A stretch of 64,000 nucleotides of DNA from Alopecurus myosuroides (Eukaryota > Streptophyta > Magnoliopsida > Poales > Poaceae). The stretch is taken from the NCBI GenBank assembly GCA_028641055.1, contig CM054061.1:30429523-30493522 (forward strand). The letters run 5' to 3'. Made by a program: the position numbers and the translations under genes. Below the pieces are notes generated by a model that was not told the origin of the DNA, ran no database searches, and worked only from the letters and a program-made list of their open reading frames with translations. Shown in pieces: positions 42,259 to 54,044 of this stretch. Position 1 is the stretch's first letter. Every line of letters starts with the position of its first letter.

Positions 42259-45200
42259 CAGTGGCGGAGCTAGGCCCTAGGCAAACAGTGCCATGGCCCG
42301 GGGCGCAGAAAAAAAACCACCTGCTATTTATATTCAAAAACAAAATTGGCCCGGGTCGCAGCTCAAGTTTGGCTCGGGCCTGGCTGGGGAAATGTCGCTC
42401 GAATCGCTCGATTCTGGGTTGAGGGCAGATTCCTTCTCGTCCTCTTCAGAGCCGCACACGCAGGCAGGGACATTGCTGCGCCGCCACTCCCCGTCCGGCC
42501 GTCCCCGACGCTCGCCGCCTGTTTCCGGCCGTCCCCGACCACCTGTTGTTGGCCCGCCCGTCTCCGCCCTAGGCAGTCGACCGCGCGCGCCCAGGCGGCC
42601 CGACGCCGTCCCTGCGCCCAGGCACGGTCAGCCGCGCGAGTCCAGGCGGGGTTAGCCGCGCGCGCCCAGGCGGCCAGGCCCGACGCCGTTGCGCCCTAGA
42701 CACGGAGGTCGCGCGCGCCCTGGCGGCCCGACGTCGTCTCAGCGCCCAGGCACTAGCCGGCCTCCTCTGCTCCCAATCCAAACAGCAAGGTAGTACAAAC
42801 AATTTTTTCTCTCTATTTTTTTCTTCCAATCCAAATCCAAATATGTTTTACCAACTTCCATGAAATTTCCAATTTAGATGCAACTGAACATTTGAACTGA
42901 TTAATGTTTTTCATTTGTTTGCAATCAATTTTTAGGAACAGAACATGAAGAGGTTTTTTCCATTGATCTCAAGATCGAACAATAGACATGTAGACCAGAC
43001 CGAAGAAGTTCGACAAGGTGAAGAGGCCATCCAAACTGAATCAGCCCGCCAAAGTGGACCTTCAATTTCAACGGAAGGAAGCAACAACCTTGCAGATCGT
43101 GTTGCCAATGTCAATGCTCGTCTCGGACTCGGTATGGATGTTATTGTTTCAGATCCCGGTCTTAGGACACCTATTGAGGATTTGGATCCAAACATTGCAG
43201 ATGTTGTTAGAAGAGAGTATGTTAATTTGGGTCCATGCCAACCTTATGGTCACAAATATAAGAGGACGGCTTTTGGAAAATCCGCTAGACTTAGAAGCTT
43301 TCATGATACTTGGTTCACGAATCATGGTGATTGGTTGGAGTATAGTGTTGCTAAAGATGCGGCATTTTGTTTTTGTTGCTTTCTTTTTAAGCAAACTAAA
43401 GCACACAACTTTGGCATTGAATCATTCACAAACAAGGGATTTAAAAATTGGAAAGAGGGTCCTCATGTTCTTGATGTTCATGTTGGTAACCTGGTAGTGC
43501 TCACAGTAAATGTAGACAATGTTATGAGGCATACAAAAATCAGAGGCAATCTGTGACCCATGTGATTGAGTGTGTTAGCATAAAGGACCAAGAAGTGTAC
43601 AAAGCTCGCATGATCATTATTTTAGGTGTTATCAGATTTCTTATGTTGCAAGCACTTGCATTTCGTGGTCATGATGAGACTTCGAGCTCAAAGAATAAGG
43701 GTAACTTTTTGGAGATGATGAGTTGGTACAAGGAAAAGGATCCAAATGCTAGGACTTTGCTTGATAGCGCCGGTGGGAATCATTTGATGACTTCTCATGA
43801 GATACATGTGGAATTGTGCCGGGCTTGTGCGGAGGAGACCACTCGATCCATTATCGCTGATATTGGAGATAGGAAATTTTCTTTACTTGTTGATGAGTCC
43901 AGAGATGGATCTATAAAGGAGCAAATGGCTATGGTTCTGAGGTTAGTAGCTTGTTTGTTGTTTTATCATTTTCATGTTAGTTAATTGTTTCTTTACTAAT
44001 GTTTCTTTATCTTATGTAGGTTTGTTGACAAGCAAGGTTATGTGATTGAGAGATTTATTGGGATTAAGCATGTTCCTGACACGAGAGCAGCTTCACTAAA
44101 GGCCGCTTTGGATGATATGTTTCTTAAACATGGCTTATCTATGTCTAAATTGAGAGGGCAAGGCTATGATGGGGCTTCTAACATGAGAGGTCAATTTCGT
44201 GGGTTGCAAAGGTTGATACTGGATGAAAATCCTTATGCATTTTACATTCATTGCTTTGCCCATCAGTTGCAGTTAGTAGTTGTTCCTGTTGCCAAGTGTT
44301 GTTCTTCCGTACTGGATTTCTTCAACTTCACCACTTTAATTGTCAACACTGTCAATGCTTCTTGTGAAAGACAAGATGAAGTAGCCCAACATCATCATGA
44401 TACTATGGTAAGCCAATTGGAGTCCAGGGAAATATTTTCAGGAAGAGGGAAAAACCAAGAAACCAACCTTGTAAAACCTGGGGATACACGATGGGGCACT
44501 CACCATAAAACTTTGTGTAGATTCATTATGATGTGGGGGTATGTTCTTCATGTATTAGAGAATGTTCATGATGATGCGGAAAATTTGACACAAAGAACCA
44601 GAGACGGTGGCTTGATTTCTCAGATGGAGAGCTTTGAATTTGTTCTCATATTGCATCTTATGATCAAACTATTGGGCAAGACTAATGAGTTATCACAATG
44701 TTTGCAAAAGAAAGATCAAAACATTGTTCGTGCAGTTAGTTTGATTGGCATAACATTGCAACAACTTCAAGGTATAAGAGAAAATGGTTGGGATGCACTG
44801 TTGACAGAGACAATTGGCTTTTGTATCAAACATAAGATTGTGGTGCCAAACATGGATGATACAATGCCTGCTCGAGGTCGCTCAAGGGGCCGTGGTAGTA
44901 CAATGGTAACTTACTATCACCTCTTTAGATATGAAATATTCAATGTTGTGCATGATCAAATAATCGTTGAGCTAAATAACCGTTTTGCTGAAAAATCTAC
45001 TCAATTGTTGAGGTGCATTGCTTGTCTTGATCCAAAGAACTCGTTTGCTAATTTTGATGAAGACAAACTTGTTGAACTTGCTGAGATGTATGCTGATGAC
45101 TTCTCCATATATGAGATTTCTTTTGTTCTTAGAAACTAACTAGAGACATTCATTGCTGATGTGAGAGCTGATTCAGATTTTGTGAGTTGTCATGACCTTG

Positions 45201-45854
45201 GTAATCTTGCTGTGAAGATGATTCAAACTGATAGACACACTGTTTTTCCTTTGGTATATCGCCTGATTGAGTTAGCATTGATTTTACCGGTTGCAACAGC
45301 ATCTGTGGAGAGAGCTTTCTCAGCCATGAACATTATCAAGACAGATTTGAGAAATAGAATGGGCGATGATTGGATGAATTCTAACATGGTGTGCTATATT
45401 GAGCGGGATGTTTTTCAAACTATCAATGATGATGATATTTTATATCGCTTTCAAGCATATAAGTCACGCAAAGTCATTCTACCCCGTCGTTTTTGTGAGT
45501 TCTTATATTTGTCTCCATGGTTAACTATTTTACTTCATGTTTGTGCTTTTACTTATGACATGTAATTCTTGTTTTTTAAGGTATTGGTCCTTCTTGTACC
45601 ATTGATGAGGTCATAGGAGGCTCCAATGATCTAAACCAATAATTTGGTACTATCTGTTGTATCTTGGTACTGCTATTTTTAGTTTTTGACCTCGCTTATG
45701 CACTTTCCTGGACCGATTGCAATTGGAGTTAAAAACTGTATGTTTATCTTTGCAATAACTGCAAATTTTTGTGTCATTGAAAGAATTGTTTTTCAATGTT
45801 TTTTTGAGCCAAGAGTTTGGCCCGGGGCGTGAGCAAATCCTGGCTCCGCCACTA
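42259..45854 (+). mobile_element. hAT transposon, 3.6 kb, nearly intact
   Basis: The left end CAGTGGCGGAGCTAGG and right end CCTGGCTCCGCCACTA form inverted repeats flanked by the 8-bp duplication GTGGGAGG (42251-42258, 45855-45862). It encodes a TTF-type hAT transposase in the same orientation. A GC-rich leader (42470-42780) has imperfect repeats of the GCGCGCCCAGGCGGCC type. Confidence 0.9.
42945..45652 (+). pseudogene. hAT transposase (TTF zinc finger / DUF4371 / hAT dimerisation)
   Basis: The ATG at 42945 opens exon 1. Residues about 85-185 form the TTF-type Cys/His region (CQPYGHKYKRTAFG to FCFCCFLFK). Exon 1 continues in a second frame from about 43500 to 43941, with a one-base shift near 43487-43500. 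The intron 43942-44019 (GT-AG) leads to 44020 onward, with GQGYDGASNMRG and FAHQLQLVV of the DUF4371/RNase H-like core. The C-terminal dimerisation helix has ATASVERAFSAMNIIK (about 45296-45343). One in-frame TAA at 45137-45139 cuts the last exon, after which the same frame resumes. A last short exon probably follows an AG near 45580 and ends by about 45642. The active enzyme would excise and insert hAT elements; this copy has one shift and one stop. Confidence 0.75.
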
Positions 45855-46058
45855 GTGGGAGGCGATGTTCCCGTTGCCAGCGAGGCGCCTGTGATGACTT
45901 CGTCAATCTCAAGACACGCCGGCTCAGTCTTTCGGAGGTGCTCATAGGGGTAGCGTGTGCGTGTGTGCGTTCATAGGGGTGGGTGTATGCGCGTGTATAT
46001 GAGCGCTTGCGTTTGTACTGTGTTTCTCAAAAAAGAAAAAGAAAAATCTCAAGCCTTA

Positions 46059-48101
46059 TAAGTCCTTTTGTGTTCCTTTTTTTTCTATTTTCTTGCCCAC
46101 ACACCTTTGATGTCTGCATTTGTTCATACTTTATGAAAATTGTTCAGTGAAAATTCTACGAGGAGGGTCCGCAACGGAACTGCTATGTTGTGTGTTCTAA
46201 CGTTCCACCCCGTCCTCCTCAAAGGCATAGCTCATACGCCAACTTGTTGGAAGATCAAACACCATACAACTTTAACCATATAGTTGAAATGCCCGTGCGT
46301 TGCTACGGGCCATAAATTTTTTTAGTGAAAAAAAAAACATCATACAAATGGATATTCTACTTCGTTCGATCCATGAAAATTGATCCAGCTACCCATGCGC
46401 TGTCCCAACGGTGGCGATCAAAAACAAGGCCTTAGAGAGAATATGTAGTAGCTAGACAATAACAAAAATGTGTAGTATTTTCATTTTGATTGAGAGCTAT
46501 GCATAAATTTATTTGAGCACAACTTACATTTTCATTTATAATCTCTTCTCAATGATAATCTAGCAAAAAGGGTTTGAGCTGACTCTACATTCTCCAATCT
46601 AAATAAGAACCGGTCAAACTGTGACCGGTCTTTTAGCTCATAGCCTTGCTCTTCTACAATATAGAGGGCGGCTCACAGCCCAAACTACAATCATGTTGAT
46701 GCATCCACCCGCCACGAGATCTAGCAAATCACACATGTCGGACCAGTTTCATTTTGATACCTCTACTTCTGCTACTGGTGGATGCATTCTTGACAAACTA
46801 ATTCCTGTCAGAAACAAAATCAATGGAACCACCCCTTTCTCTCTCATACTCTTTCCCACCATCGCAACTGGCCAGTACACAGCAGGCAAAATCTAAAAGA
46901 TGAGAACCATTTAGTTGAACTAACAGGATATAACACATTGTTTAGTTTTAAATACATTTTGTGCCGGACACATTGTGATATGGCTACATAATTCATCTTG
47001 CATACTATTATAGACATTGCTCATGAAAAATATGAATAAAGCACCTCTTCGAGCTTACGTGGCCAAAAAAGTAAAGGAGAAAGTAGTAATGGGCATTAAA
47101 TTTAGAAGCAAACAGAGCACCGTAAATGTAAAGAAATACAGATATAAGGCGACATTGTGCGAACTCCAAAATTGCTTCAAAAGTAAAATGATAAATGTCA
47201 GAACTCTTCTATAAAATGTTGTTTTCTTTGAAACCTCACATAACTTAGGGTTGACTGACATTAAAAAGTGATAACCTAGAATAATTTACTGTTCACTTAT
47301 TTTTTCTACCACTAACCCCCTAGTCTAGCCAAAAAAAATAGCAATTTAGATACATTTTAACAGTAAGAGTAGTAAGCTAAACCTTCTTAGGTTGAATAAT
47401 TGTTTTGAGATATAAATAGAAATGAAGGATGTCATCTAACCAATGCTCCCTTGTACTGTGAGACACTACATAATTAGATTTGTTATATTCATGGGACAAT
47501 GCTCAAAGGTCTTCACCATATGGATGCGCATATGAGTTGCAGAACATAAAAGTAGAGCTGCAGGGATCCGTCTAAATTAGAACAGAGACACACACCTTTT
47601 AAATACAAGGAAGGTTAAAGACGTGGCGGATAAACCTGAAATTCGTAGATTTGGTTCCATCATTGACCGCTTCAATTGTGATCCTACTATTTTGCAATAT
47701 CTCTAGAATAAGGATATGCGATTGCGCTCCCGCTATTTTGCAGTACATGGCAATAAGATGTTGGCAAGGAGAAGATGTTGCTTACAGTAGAAGGCGTACG
47801 GCGAAAGCTCTGCGCAGGTGATTACTCAAACTTGACATTCAGCCGCCTTTGCTGAAGAAGTCCCAATCAGAGAGCATGTCCAACGCGGGCGCTTGGGTAA
47901 GCGATGAGCGCTAGGGAAAATTTTCCCTGACGTTATGGCTGCGTGAGCTCCGATCCTGGTTTAATTCTGGTCTCAGCATTAGCGCCGACGCAAAGATGTG
48001 GGCCGGGCGCTTATCCCTGTTAGCACAACCGTGGGTGGATGAATAAATGGGTCCATACTTTAATTAGTGTCATCTCGTTTGTGTAGGGTTTCTAGTGGAT
48101 C
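46059..48101. other. Gene-free region
   Basis: No convincing gene on either strand. It contains a short perfect hairpin GCCCGTGCGTTGCTACGGGC at 46291-46310, a motif seen at grass TE ends, followed by an A-rich run. Short frames at 46621-46896 and 47017-47214 lack any recognised domain. Confidence 0.4.
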
Positions 48102-48272
48102 CTACATCAGGTACACAAGGCGGGACAGCAACGGGATAAGGAGGCCCTCCACCTGCAGGTACCTTGGCACGTAGAAGAAGAGCCGGCCACCTCTGAAGTA
48201 CATGTCGATGTTGGGGCTCGGTACCATCTCCACGTCGGCCGTTGCCACCAGCTTCTCTTTGAGTTGAATCAT
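48102..48272 (-). CDS. Short ORF, possible gene fragment (56 aa)
   Basis: On the minus strand the ATG at 48272 gives a 56-residue frame ([15 protein letters not shown], then a segment with [15 protein letters not shown]) with stop at 48102-48104. Its composition looks like globular coding sequence, and the frame remains open a little upstream (48273-48290). I do not recognise the family. It is adjacent to the two-copy repeat at 48330-48620 and may be the 3' end of a broken host gene. Confidence 0.25.
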   Translation of the reverse strand: MIQLKEKLVATADVEMVPSPNIDMYFRGGRLFFYVPRYLQVEGLLIPLLSRLVYLM

Positions 48273-48329
48273 CCATTGATCCGAACCACCTCCTGACTGA
48301 TGAGCTCCACGACATGCTAGACCAGCCTC

Positions 48330-48620
48330 GTCATGAGGTCGTCAGCAGTGTCGGTCGGCCGTCCCCATAGCAAGACATTGCCGGCCGCGCTCGCCTGTCT
48401 TCGTAATGGACTCGCCACCGACGAACCGGCGTGTCTTTGTCATGCTCCGCCATAGGTACGGTAGAACGCAATGCATCATGCTCTACGGTCCTCATGTCAC
48501 GAGGACGTCAGCAGTGGCCGTCGACCGTGCCCGGAACACGGCATTTTTGGCCACGCTTACCCGTCCATGGATGCTGGTGGTCTCTCCACCGTCTAGCCGG
48601 CGCACCTTCAACATGCTCGG
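48330..48620 (-). repeat. Diverged two-copy tandem repeat, ~166-bp period
   Basis: GAGGTCGTCAGCAGTGTCGG (about 48335) parallels GAGGACGTCAGCAGTGGCCG (about 48501). CGAACCGGCGTGTCTTTGTC (about 48421) parallels TAGCCGGCGCACCTTCAACA (about 48593). On the minus strand both copies give frames with a shared M-x-K-x-RR...GGE start. This could be the repeat unit of a decayed protein gene. Confidence 0.5.
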
Positions 48621-49269
48621 CAATGTGTGCGCCCAACTCACTGCAGCGTGGTGCTCGTGCTGATAGCACCGATCGACGGAGTTGCTTCCGTGAGTTCGCC
48701 GCCACGGCAAGCCCACAAGGTCATGCAGAGGAAGAGTCCGAGCATATCATGGTCACGCCAAGCTCGTCAATATATCCAGAGTTGGTGTATTGCATTTTTT
48801 TTCCTGGTTGGTCAGTTCGGTCCCTGATTTTTCTTCGGTAGGTAAAGCTTGCCTGATGGGCCGGTGGGCCTTTTCTTTCTCCCGGTTGTGCGAGGAGAGG
48901 TACCAGGCTACGGATCGATCGTGAGTGGCTGGATGCGATATAGTACGACGAACCACGTACGACGTACGTGTCGTCAACGGTTATTATATAGTAGAGAAGA
49001 GAAGAGATACGGAAGGACAGCCCAGGATATAAGCTTGGCCGACGAACCTCGGTACAGCCCATGTAGCCATACAACCGCACAGAAATGAAGTGGCTCCATC
49101 CATTTTCAGTCGAACCTACCATTCTACCAAAGACATGCCAAAAAGATACTATATTAAAATGGTTATTTGAGATCAGTGTGGCATATAAGAATCTTAAGTT
49201 ATTCTTAGTAACTCATACATATTTGTTCCAAAAAATAACACTTGATTTTAAAAATGGATCTGTGATTAA
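48621..49269. other. Gene-free region before the Copia element
   Basis: No gene. It includes a 17-base near-perfect palindrome CACGTACGACGTACGTG (48954-48970) and ends in the Copia target ATTAA (49265-49269). Confidence 0.4.
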
Positions 49270-49437
49270 TGTTAAACGTAGCGCATTGTTAGGCGTACGT
49301 GTATATCCTAACTATGGCAAGGATCGGTTGTGATCCTGCCTTGCCGTGTACTCAAACCTAGCTTGTACGTGTTGTTCTCTGTATATATAATGAGAAGCCC
49401 TACGATGGGCATGATACGGCAAAACCAATCTCAAACT
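49270..49437 (+). repeat. 5' LTR of the Copia element
   Basis: It starts TGTTAAACGTAGCGCATTG and ends TCTCAAACT. It contains a TATA-like CTGTATATATAATG (49379-49392). It differs from the 3' LTR by only a few bases, so the insertion is fairly young. Confidence 0.92.
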
Positions 49438-49449
49438 TGGTATCAGAGC
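49438..49449 (+). other. Primer-binding site (initiator Met-tRNA type)
   Basis: TGGTATCAGAGC directly follows the LTR, the canonical Copia primer site complementary to the initiator methionine tRNA 3' end. Confidence 0.9.
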
Positions 49450-49489
49450 GGGAGAGGGAGGCATTGGCGGCGCCAAGGACGGCGAGGAC

Positions 49490-49830
49490 TGCTGAAGCGC
49501 CTCGAACTGAGATCCAAGGCCAACGACGATGTAGTCGATCAGTTCATCGTCGGAGACGGGGGAGACCGCCATCGCCATGGCGTCGGCAAACCCCTTCATC
49601 TTGCTGTAGTAGTCGGCGGCAGACATGTCGTGCTTCTTTAACGTCGTCAGCTGACGACGGATCTGACGAATCCCGGCGCGGTTCTGGGCGGAGAAGAGGT
49701 CGGTGACGCAGCTCCACACCGACGCCGAAGTGGTGCGCCCGACCATCTGCGCGAGGATGTCCTCGCTCATCGATCCGACAAGGACCGAGAGGACACGCTG
49801 ATCGGCGCACCACCAGCGTGCATACTCCGG
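49490..49830 (-). pseudogene. gag: Inverted gag segment of the Copia element
   Basis: The minus strand encodes typical Copia gag sequence, with MSEDILAQMVGRTTSASVW starting at 49770, then TLKKHDMSAADYYSKMKGFA, then ELIDYIVVGLG. The frame is also open upstream to about 49820 ([14 protein letters not shown]). In a normal element this would be on the plus strand. The downstream plus-strand frame resumes with the next gag part ([18 protein letters not shown]) at about 49855. An internal inversion of ~340 bases, with loss of the gag N-terminus, explains this. Breakpoints are near 49480-49500 and 49820-49840. Confidence 0.75.
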
Positions 49831-49831
49831 G

Positions 49832-52800
49832 TTGGCCGTCGTGGTGGCGGTGCTTTCTTGTGAGGCGATTCAGGTGCAGAACGCTCAGGCCGGAGCCTAC
49901 TCCTCCTCGGCAAACGCCGCAGCTCGGCAGGGTGACAGCAGCCGTGGTGGAGGCCGCCCTTTCGACAACAACATACGCTATGGCGGTGGGCCGTCGCATG
50001 GCGGCGGTGGCCAATACGGGGGTGGCCAATCTGGCGGTGGAGGCTCCTACAACGGTGGCCAGCAGGGCAACCGTAACACTAACCGCAACGGCGGTGGTGG
50101 TACCGGCGGACACGGTGGCGGCAGTGGAGGACAAGGCGATGGCGGCGGCAACCGTCGCTGGCGCCCACGTTGCCAGGTCTCCAAGGCATGGGGTCACGAG
50201 GCCCTTTCGTGCAAAAACCGCTTCAACGATGCGTTTCAGGCCGAGGGACAGCGCTCCGGCAACGCTGCCTCCACCCACGGCCACCACGAGCGGGCGCCCC
50301 CGCCTCAGCCGTGGCTCTTCGACACCGGGGCGACCGATCACCTCACCAACGACATGGAACGGCTAGGTGTCCATGAACGCTACCACGGGAAGGACCAGGT
50401 TCAAGCCGCAAACGGCTCAGGTATGTCTATTACGCACGTTGGTCAATCTCGCTTAGCTGGTTCTTCTCTAGCCTTGAAAAATATTCTTCATGTTCCTTCG
50501 TTAGCCAAAAATTTACTCTCCGTTTATCGTCTTGTGTCTGACAATAACATATTCCTTGAGTTTCACAAATATTTCTTTCTTGTTAAGGACAAGGAAACGA
50601 AGAAAATTCTCCTTCGCGGTAGGAGCCGTGGCGGCCTTTATCCTCTTCCGGTCAGTCGAGCCTCCCATCATGAGAGGCATGCTTCTTCTGGTGTCAAGCT
50701 TTCCGCGCATCACTGGCACCAGCGTCTTGGTCATCCGTCTAATAAAATAGTTCAAACAACTATCAAGTCCAATAAACTCCCATGTACCCCAAACATTGAG
50801 TCTTCTATTTGTGATGCTTGTCAACGTGCTACAAGTCATCAATTACCTTATGGTTATTCCACTCGTGTGTCTACTGCACCTCTTAAGCTTATTCACACTG
50901 ATGTTTGGGGTCCAGCTTTGTCATCCTCTGGAGGTTTTAAATACTATGTTAGTTTCATTGATGACTATAGTCGGTATTGCTGGATATACTTGCTTAAACA
51001 CAAGTCCGATGTTGAGAATGTCTTTTATATGTTTCAGAATCACGTTGAGCGTCTCCTAAACACTCTCCATACATATTTCCAGCGCACCGGTATCTCTCAC
51101 CGTGTGTCATGCCCCCACACATCTCAACAAAACGGCATCGCTGAACGGAAGCATCGACACCTTGTCGAGACTGGGCTAGCTCTCCTTGCGCATTCCTCTT
51201 TTCCACTACGGTTCTGGGACGAAGCGTTCCTCACCGCATGTTACCTTATCAATAGAATGCCTACCCCAGTCATTAATCACGCCACTCCTATATTTCGCCT
51301 CCTTAACATAGCCCCCGAGTACTCCTTTCTCCATACGTTTGGATGCTCTTGCTGGCCTAGCCTCCGAAAATATAACTCCCGTAAGCTAGAATTTCGCTCC
51401 AAAATGTGCGTATTTCTTGGGTATAGTCCTATGCACAAAGGTTATAAATGCCTCGATCGCAGTACCGGTCGCATTTACATATCTCGCGATGTTGCCTTCG
51501 ACCAGAATGTTTTTTCGTTTGCCACTCCAGGTGCGGTGGTAGATGTGTCTCAGCTTCTTCCTGTGTCGTTTCCTCCGCAAGAACCAGCTGTTCAGAATGA
51601 CCATGCGCGTACTTATGACATGTCCCTGTTACCCGTTGATGCTATTGGTGTTTCCTCTGTTGTTTCAGTTCAGGTACCATCCCGGGTGATCGACGTCCCA
51701 GGCGCAGGCACACCCGACATGCATGTGCATGCCTCGCCTCCCGATGCGTCGCGCGTCCCGCAGCGGCCCGACAGCCCACGCCCGGCCGCTGCCTCATCCT
51801 CGCCGGGCCCTGTCTCCACAGGGGGCCTTTTGCTACTTGGGCCCTGCTCCGAGTCCGGCCCATCTCCCGCGCCACCGTCGCCCAGCGCCGATATCGGACC
51901 GTCCTCACCCGGCCCTGCTGCTGGGCCGCCATCTCCCGTGGCCAGCTCACCTGTGCGCGACCGGGGGGGTCTGTCGCCACCGCCCTCGCCCTCTGGTGAT
52001 GTCGCCTCGCCTGCGACGTCTTCCGTGGCACCTGCTCCTCCGACCGCGCCCTCGCCTATGCTGACCCGGCTGCGCAACAATGTGGTCCGTCCGAAGATAT
52101 TCAAGGATGGTACGGTTCGCTATGACCCATATCGCCGTGGTGCATTTCTTGCTGTCCCTGCGACGCACCGGGTTGCGCTCTCAGAACCAGCTTGGAGGTC
52201 CGCGATGGAGGCCGAGTTTGACGCCCTTCAGCGAACTCAAACCTGGGTTCTTGTCCCTCGGACCCCTGGCACGAACATTGTTGGCAGTAAATGGATATTC
52301 AAGACCAAGTTTCGTCCCGATTGTTCCGTTGATAAATACAAAGCTCGTCTCGTTGCACGTGGTTTCACTCAGCAGCATGACATCGACTATCATGACACCT
52401 TCAGTCCAGTGGTCAAGCCTGTCACCGTTCGTCTTGTGCTCTCCCTCGCTGTGTCGCGTGGATGGTGTCTTCGCCAGATTGATGTCAGTAATGCGTTCCT
52501 TCACGGTTTCTTGTCCGAGGATGTGTATATGCAGCAGCCTCCTGGCTTTGAGGACCCTCATTATCCGCAACATGTTTGCAAACTTCAGCGTGCTTTGTAT
52601 GGTCTGAAGCAGTCTCCTCGCGCCTGGTATGCTCGGTTGAGTGATAAACTTCATCAGCTTGGTTTTGTTTCCAGCAAGGCAGATACCTCTCTGTTCATCT
52701 TCGATCATCAAGGTGTTCAGGTATTCATGTTGGTTTATGTTGACGACATTGTTATAGCTGGTTCCTCTGTTGCTGCCGTTGATCGCCTTGTTCAGACTCT

Positions 52801-53695
52801 TGCCGGTACCTTTCCTATCAAGGATCTTGGGCGCTTGGAGCATTTTCTCGGCATTGAGGCTACCTATTGTTCCCCTGGTCTGCTTCTTACTCAGCATAAG
52901 TATGCTCTCAATCTTCTACACCGCGCTAACATGGAGAGTTGTCGCTCAGTCCCCACTCCCATGTCATCCACGGACAAACTCTCTCGCACTGCTGGTATTC
53001 CTCTCTATACTGCTGATGCTTTTAAGTACCGCATCTTGGTTGGGGGCTTGCAGTATCTCACATTGACACGGCCAGATCTTTCCTTTGCGGTCAACAAGGT
53101 GTGCCAGTATTTGTCTCAGCCGACCACCGTTCATTATGAGGCTGTCAAGAGTATTCTTCGTTATGTCAAGGGTACTGTCTCTACGGGATTGAAGTTTTCA
53201 CGCTCTCCTTCGTGTGTTCTCAACATTTACACGGATGCTGACTGGGCTGGTTGTTCAGATGATCGGCGTTCCACTGGCGGATTTGCCATTTTCTTCGGTC
53301 CAAACCTTGTCTCGTGGGGCTCTCGTAAGCAACCCACTGTCTCTCGTTCGAGTATCGAAGCTGAATATAAAGCTTTGGCTAATGGAACTGCCGAAGCCAC
53401 TTGGATACAGTCGGTACTGCAGGAGCTTGGAGTGCATCCGTTGTCACCCCCCGTGTTGTGATGTGACAACCTCGGCGCTCCGTATTTATCGGCGAATCCT
53501 GTCTTTCATGCACGTACCAAGCATATCGAGATTGACTTCCACTTCGTTCGCGAGAAGGTGGCCATGGGCGCCCTTGATGTTCGGTTCATCGCATCTGGTG
53601 ATCAACTAGCTGACATGTTCACTAAACCTGCTACTCAAGTCACCCTCTGGCGTTTTCAGTCCAATCTGAACCTCGTTCACGTCGGTTCCGATTGA
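49832..53695 (+). pseudogene. pol: Copia pol polyprotein, damaged
   Basis: The open frame runs to TGA at 53459-53461 (1209 codons), after which the same frame continues to a second TGA at 53693-53695. A Gly-rich gag tail leads to a zinc knuckle near residue 114, in which the second Cys is Ser ([14 protein letters not shown]). The protease has [11 protein letters not shown] near residue 158. Integrase has [10 protein letters not shown]...CDAC, the first Asp in HTDVWGP and Glu in [10 protein letters not shown]; the stretch that should carry the second catalytic Asp is missing ([13 protein letters not shown]). RT has [13 protein letters not shown]. RNase H has YTDADWAG and SSIEAEYKA, but the first TGA falls just before its third acidic residue. 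Integrase and RNase H are therefore inactive as encoded. Confidence 0.85.
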
Positions 53696-53702
53696 GGGGG
53701 AG
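53691..53702 (+). other. Polypurine tract of the Copia element
   Basis: ATTGAGGGGGAG lies immediately upstream of the 3' LTR, the usual plus-strand primer of Copia elements. It overlaps the pol stop codon. Confidence 0.8.
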
Positions 53703-53869
53703 TGTTAAGTGTAGCGTATTGTTAGGCGTACGTGTATATCCTAACTATGGCAAGGATCGGTTGTGATCCTGCCTTGTCGTGTACTCAAACCTAGCTTGTA
53801 CGTGTTGTTCTCTGTATATATAATGAGAAGCCCTACGATGGCTTGATACGGCAAAACCAATCTCAAACT
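53703..53869 (+). repeat. 3' LTR of the Copia element
   Basis: 167 bp, starting TGTTAAGTGTAGCGTATTG and ending TCTCAAACT. It is near-identical to 49270-49437. Confidence 0.92.
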
Positions 53870-54044
53870 ATTAACACTGAGAAAAAAACATCATCGTCCC
53901 CATATCTTTTTATGCAGTATATGTACGTGATGTGTTGCTCCGCAAGTCCGCATGTGTTCTGATGATCTATTATTGAAAGTGTGTTGCATAACTTCTGAAT
54001 TTTATATGTGGTATTACACTGCTACTAAGAACCATGATTTGCTT

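Larger units (their letters stand above)
42166..46044 (+). mobile_element. tRNA-derived SINE split by a hAT transposon
   Basis: With 42259-45862 removed, the SINE is about 275 bp. Its 5' part has GGAGGGTGGTTGTACC (A-box region) and GTTCAAATCTC (42191-42201), close to the Pol III B-box. The 3' part ends GTTTCTC followed by an A-rich tail (46028-46044). A 14-bp duplication AATCTCAAGCCTTA flanks it (42152-42165, 46045-46058). It resembles the grass Au-type SINEs; that name is by recollection, not alignment. Confidence 0.75.
49270..53869 (+). mobile_element. Copia LTR retrotransposon, 4.6 kb
   Basis: The LTRs are short (49270-49437 and 53703-53869) and almost identical. Their flanks repeat ATTAA (49265-49269, 53870-53874). 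The order is PBS, inverted gag segment, gag C-terminus, protease, integrase, RT, RNase H, PPT. The Copia order (integrase before RT) and short LTRs fit the Ale/Retrofit-like lineage, by inference. It has three lesions: gag inversion, a deletion in integrase and a stop in RNase H. Confidence 0.93.

Noticed and set aside
49312..49770. Independent minus-strand gene in the Copia 5' region
   Set aside because: Its N-terminal part is ordinary Copia gag in inverted orientation; the C-terminal part reads through the PBS and LTR antisense.
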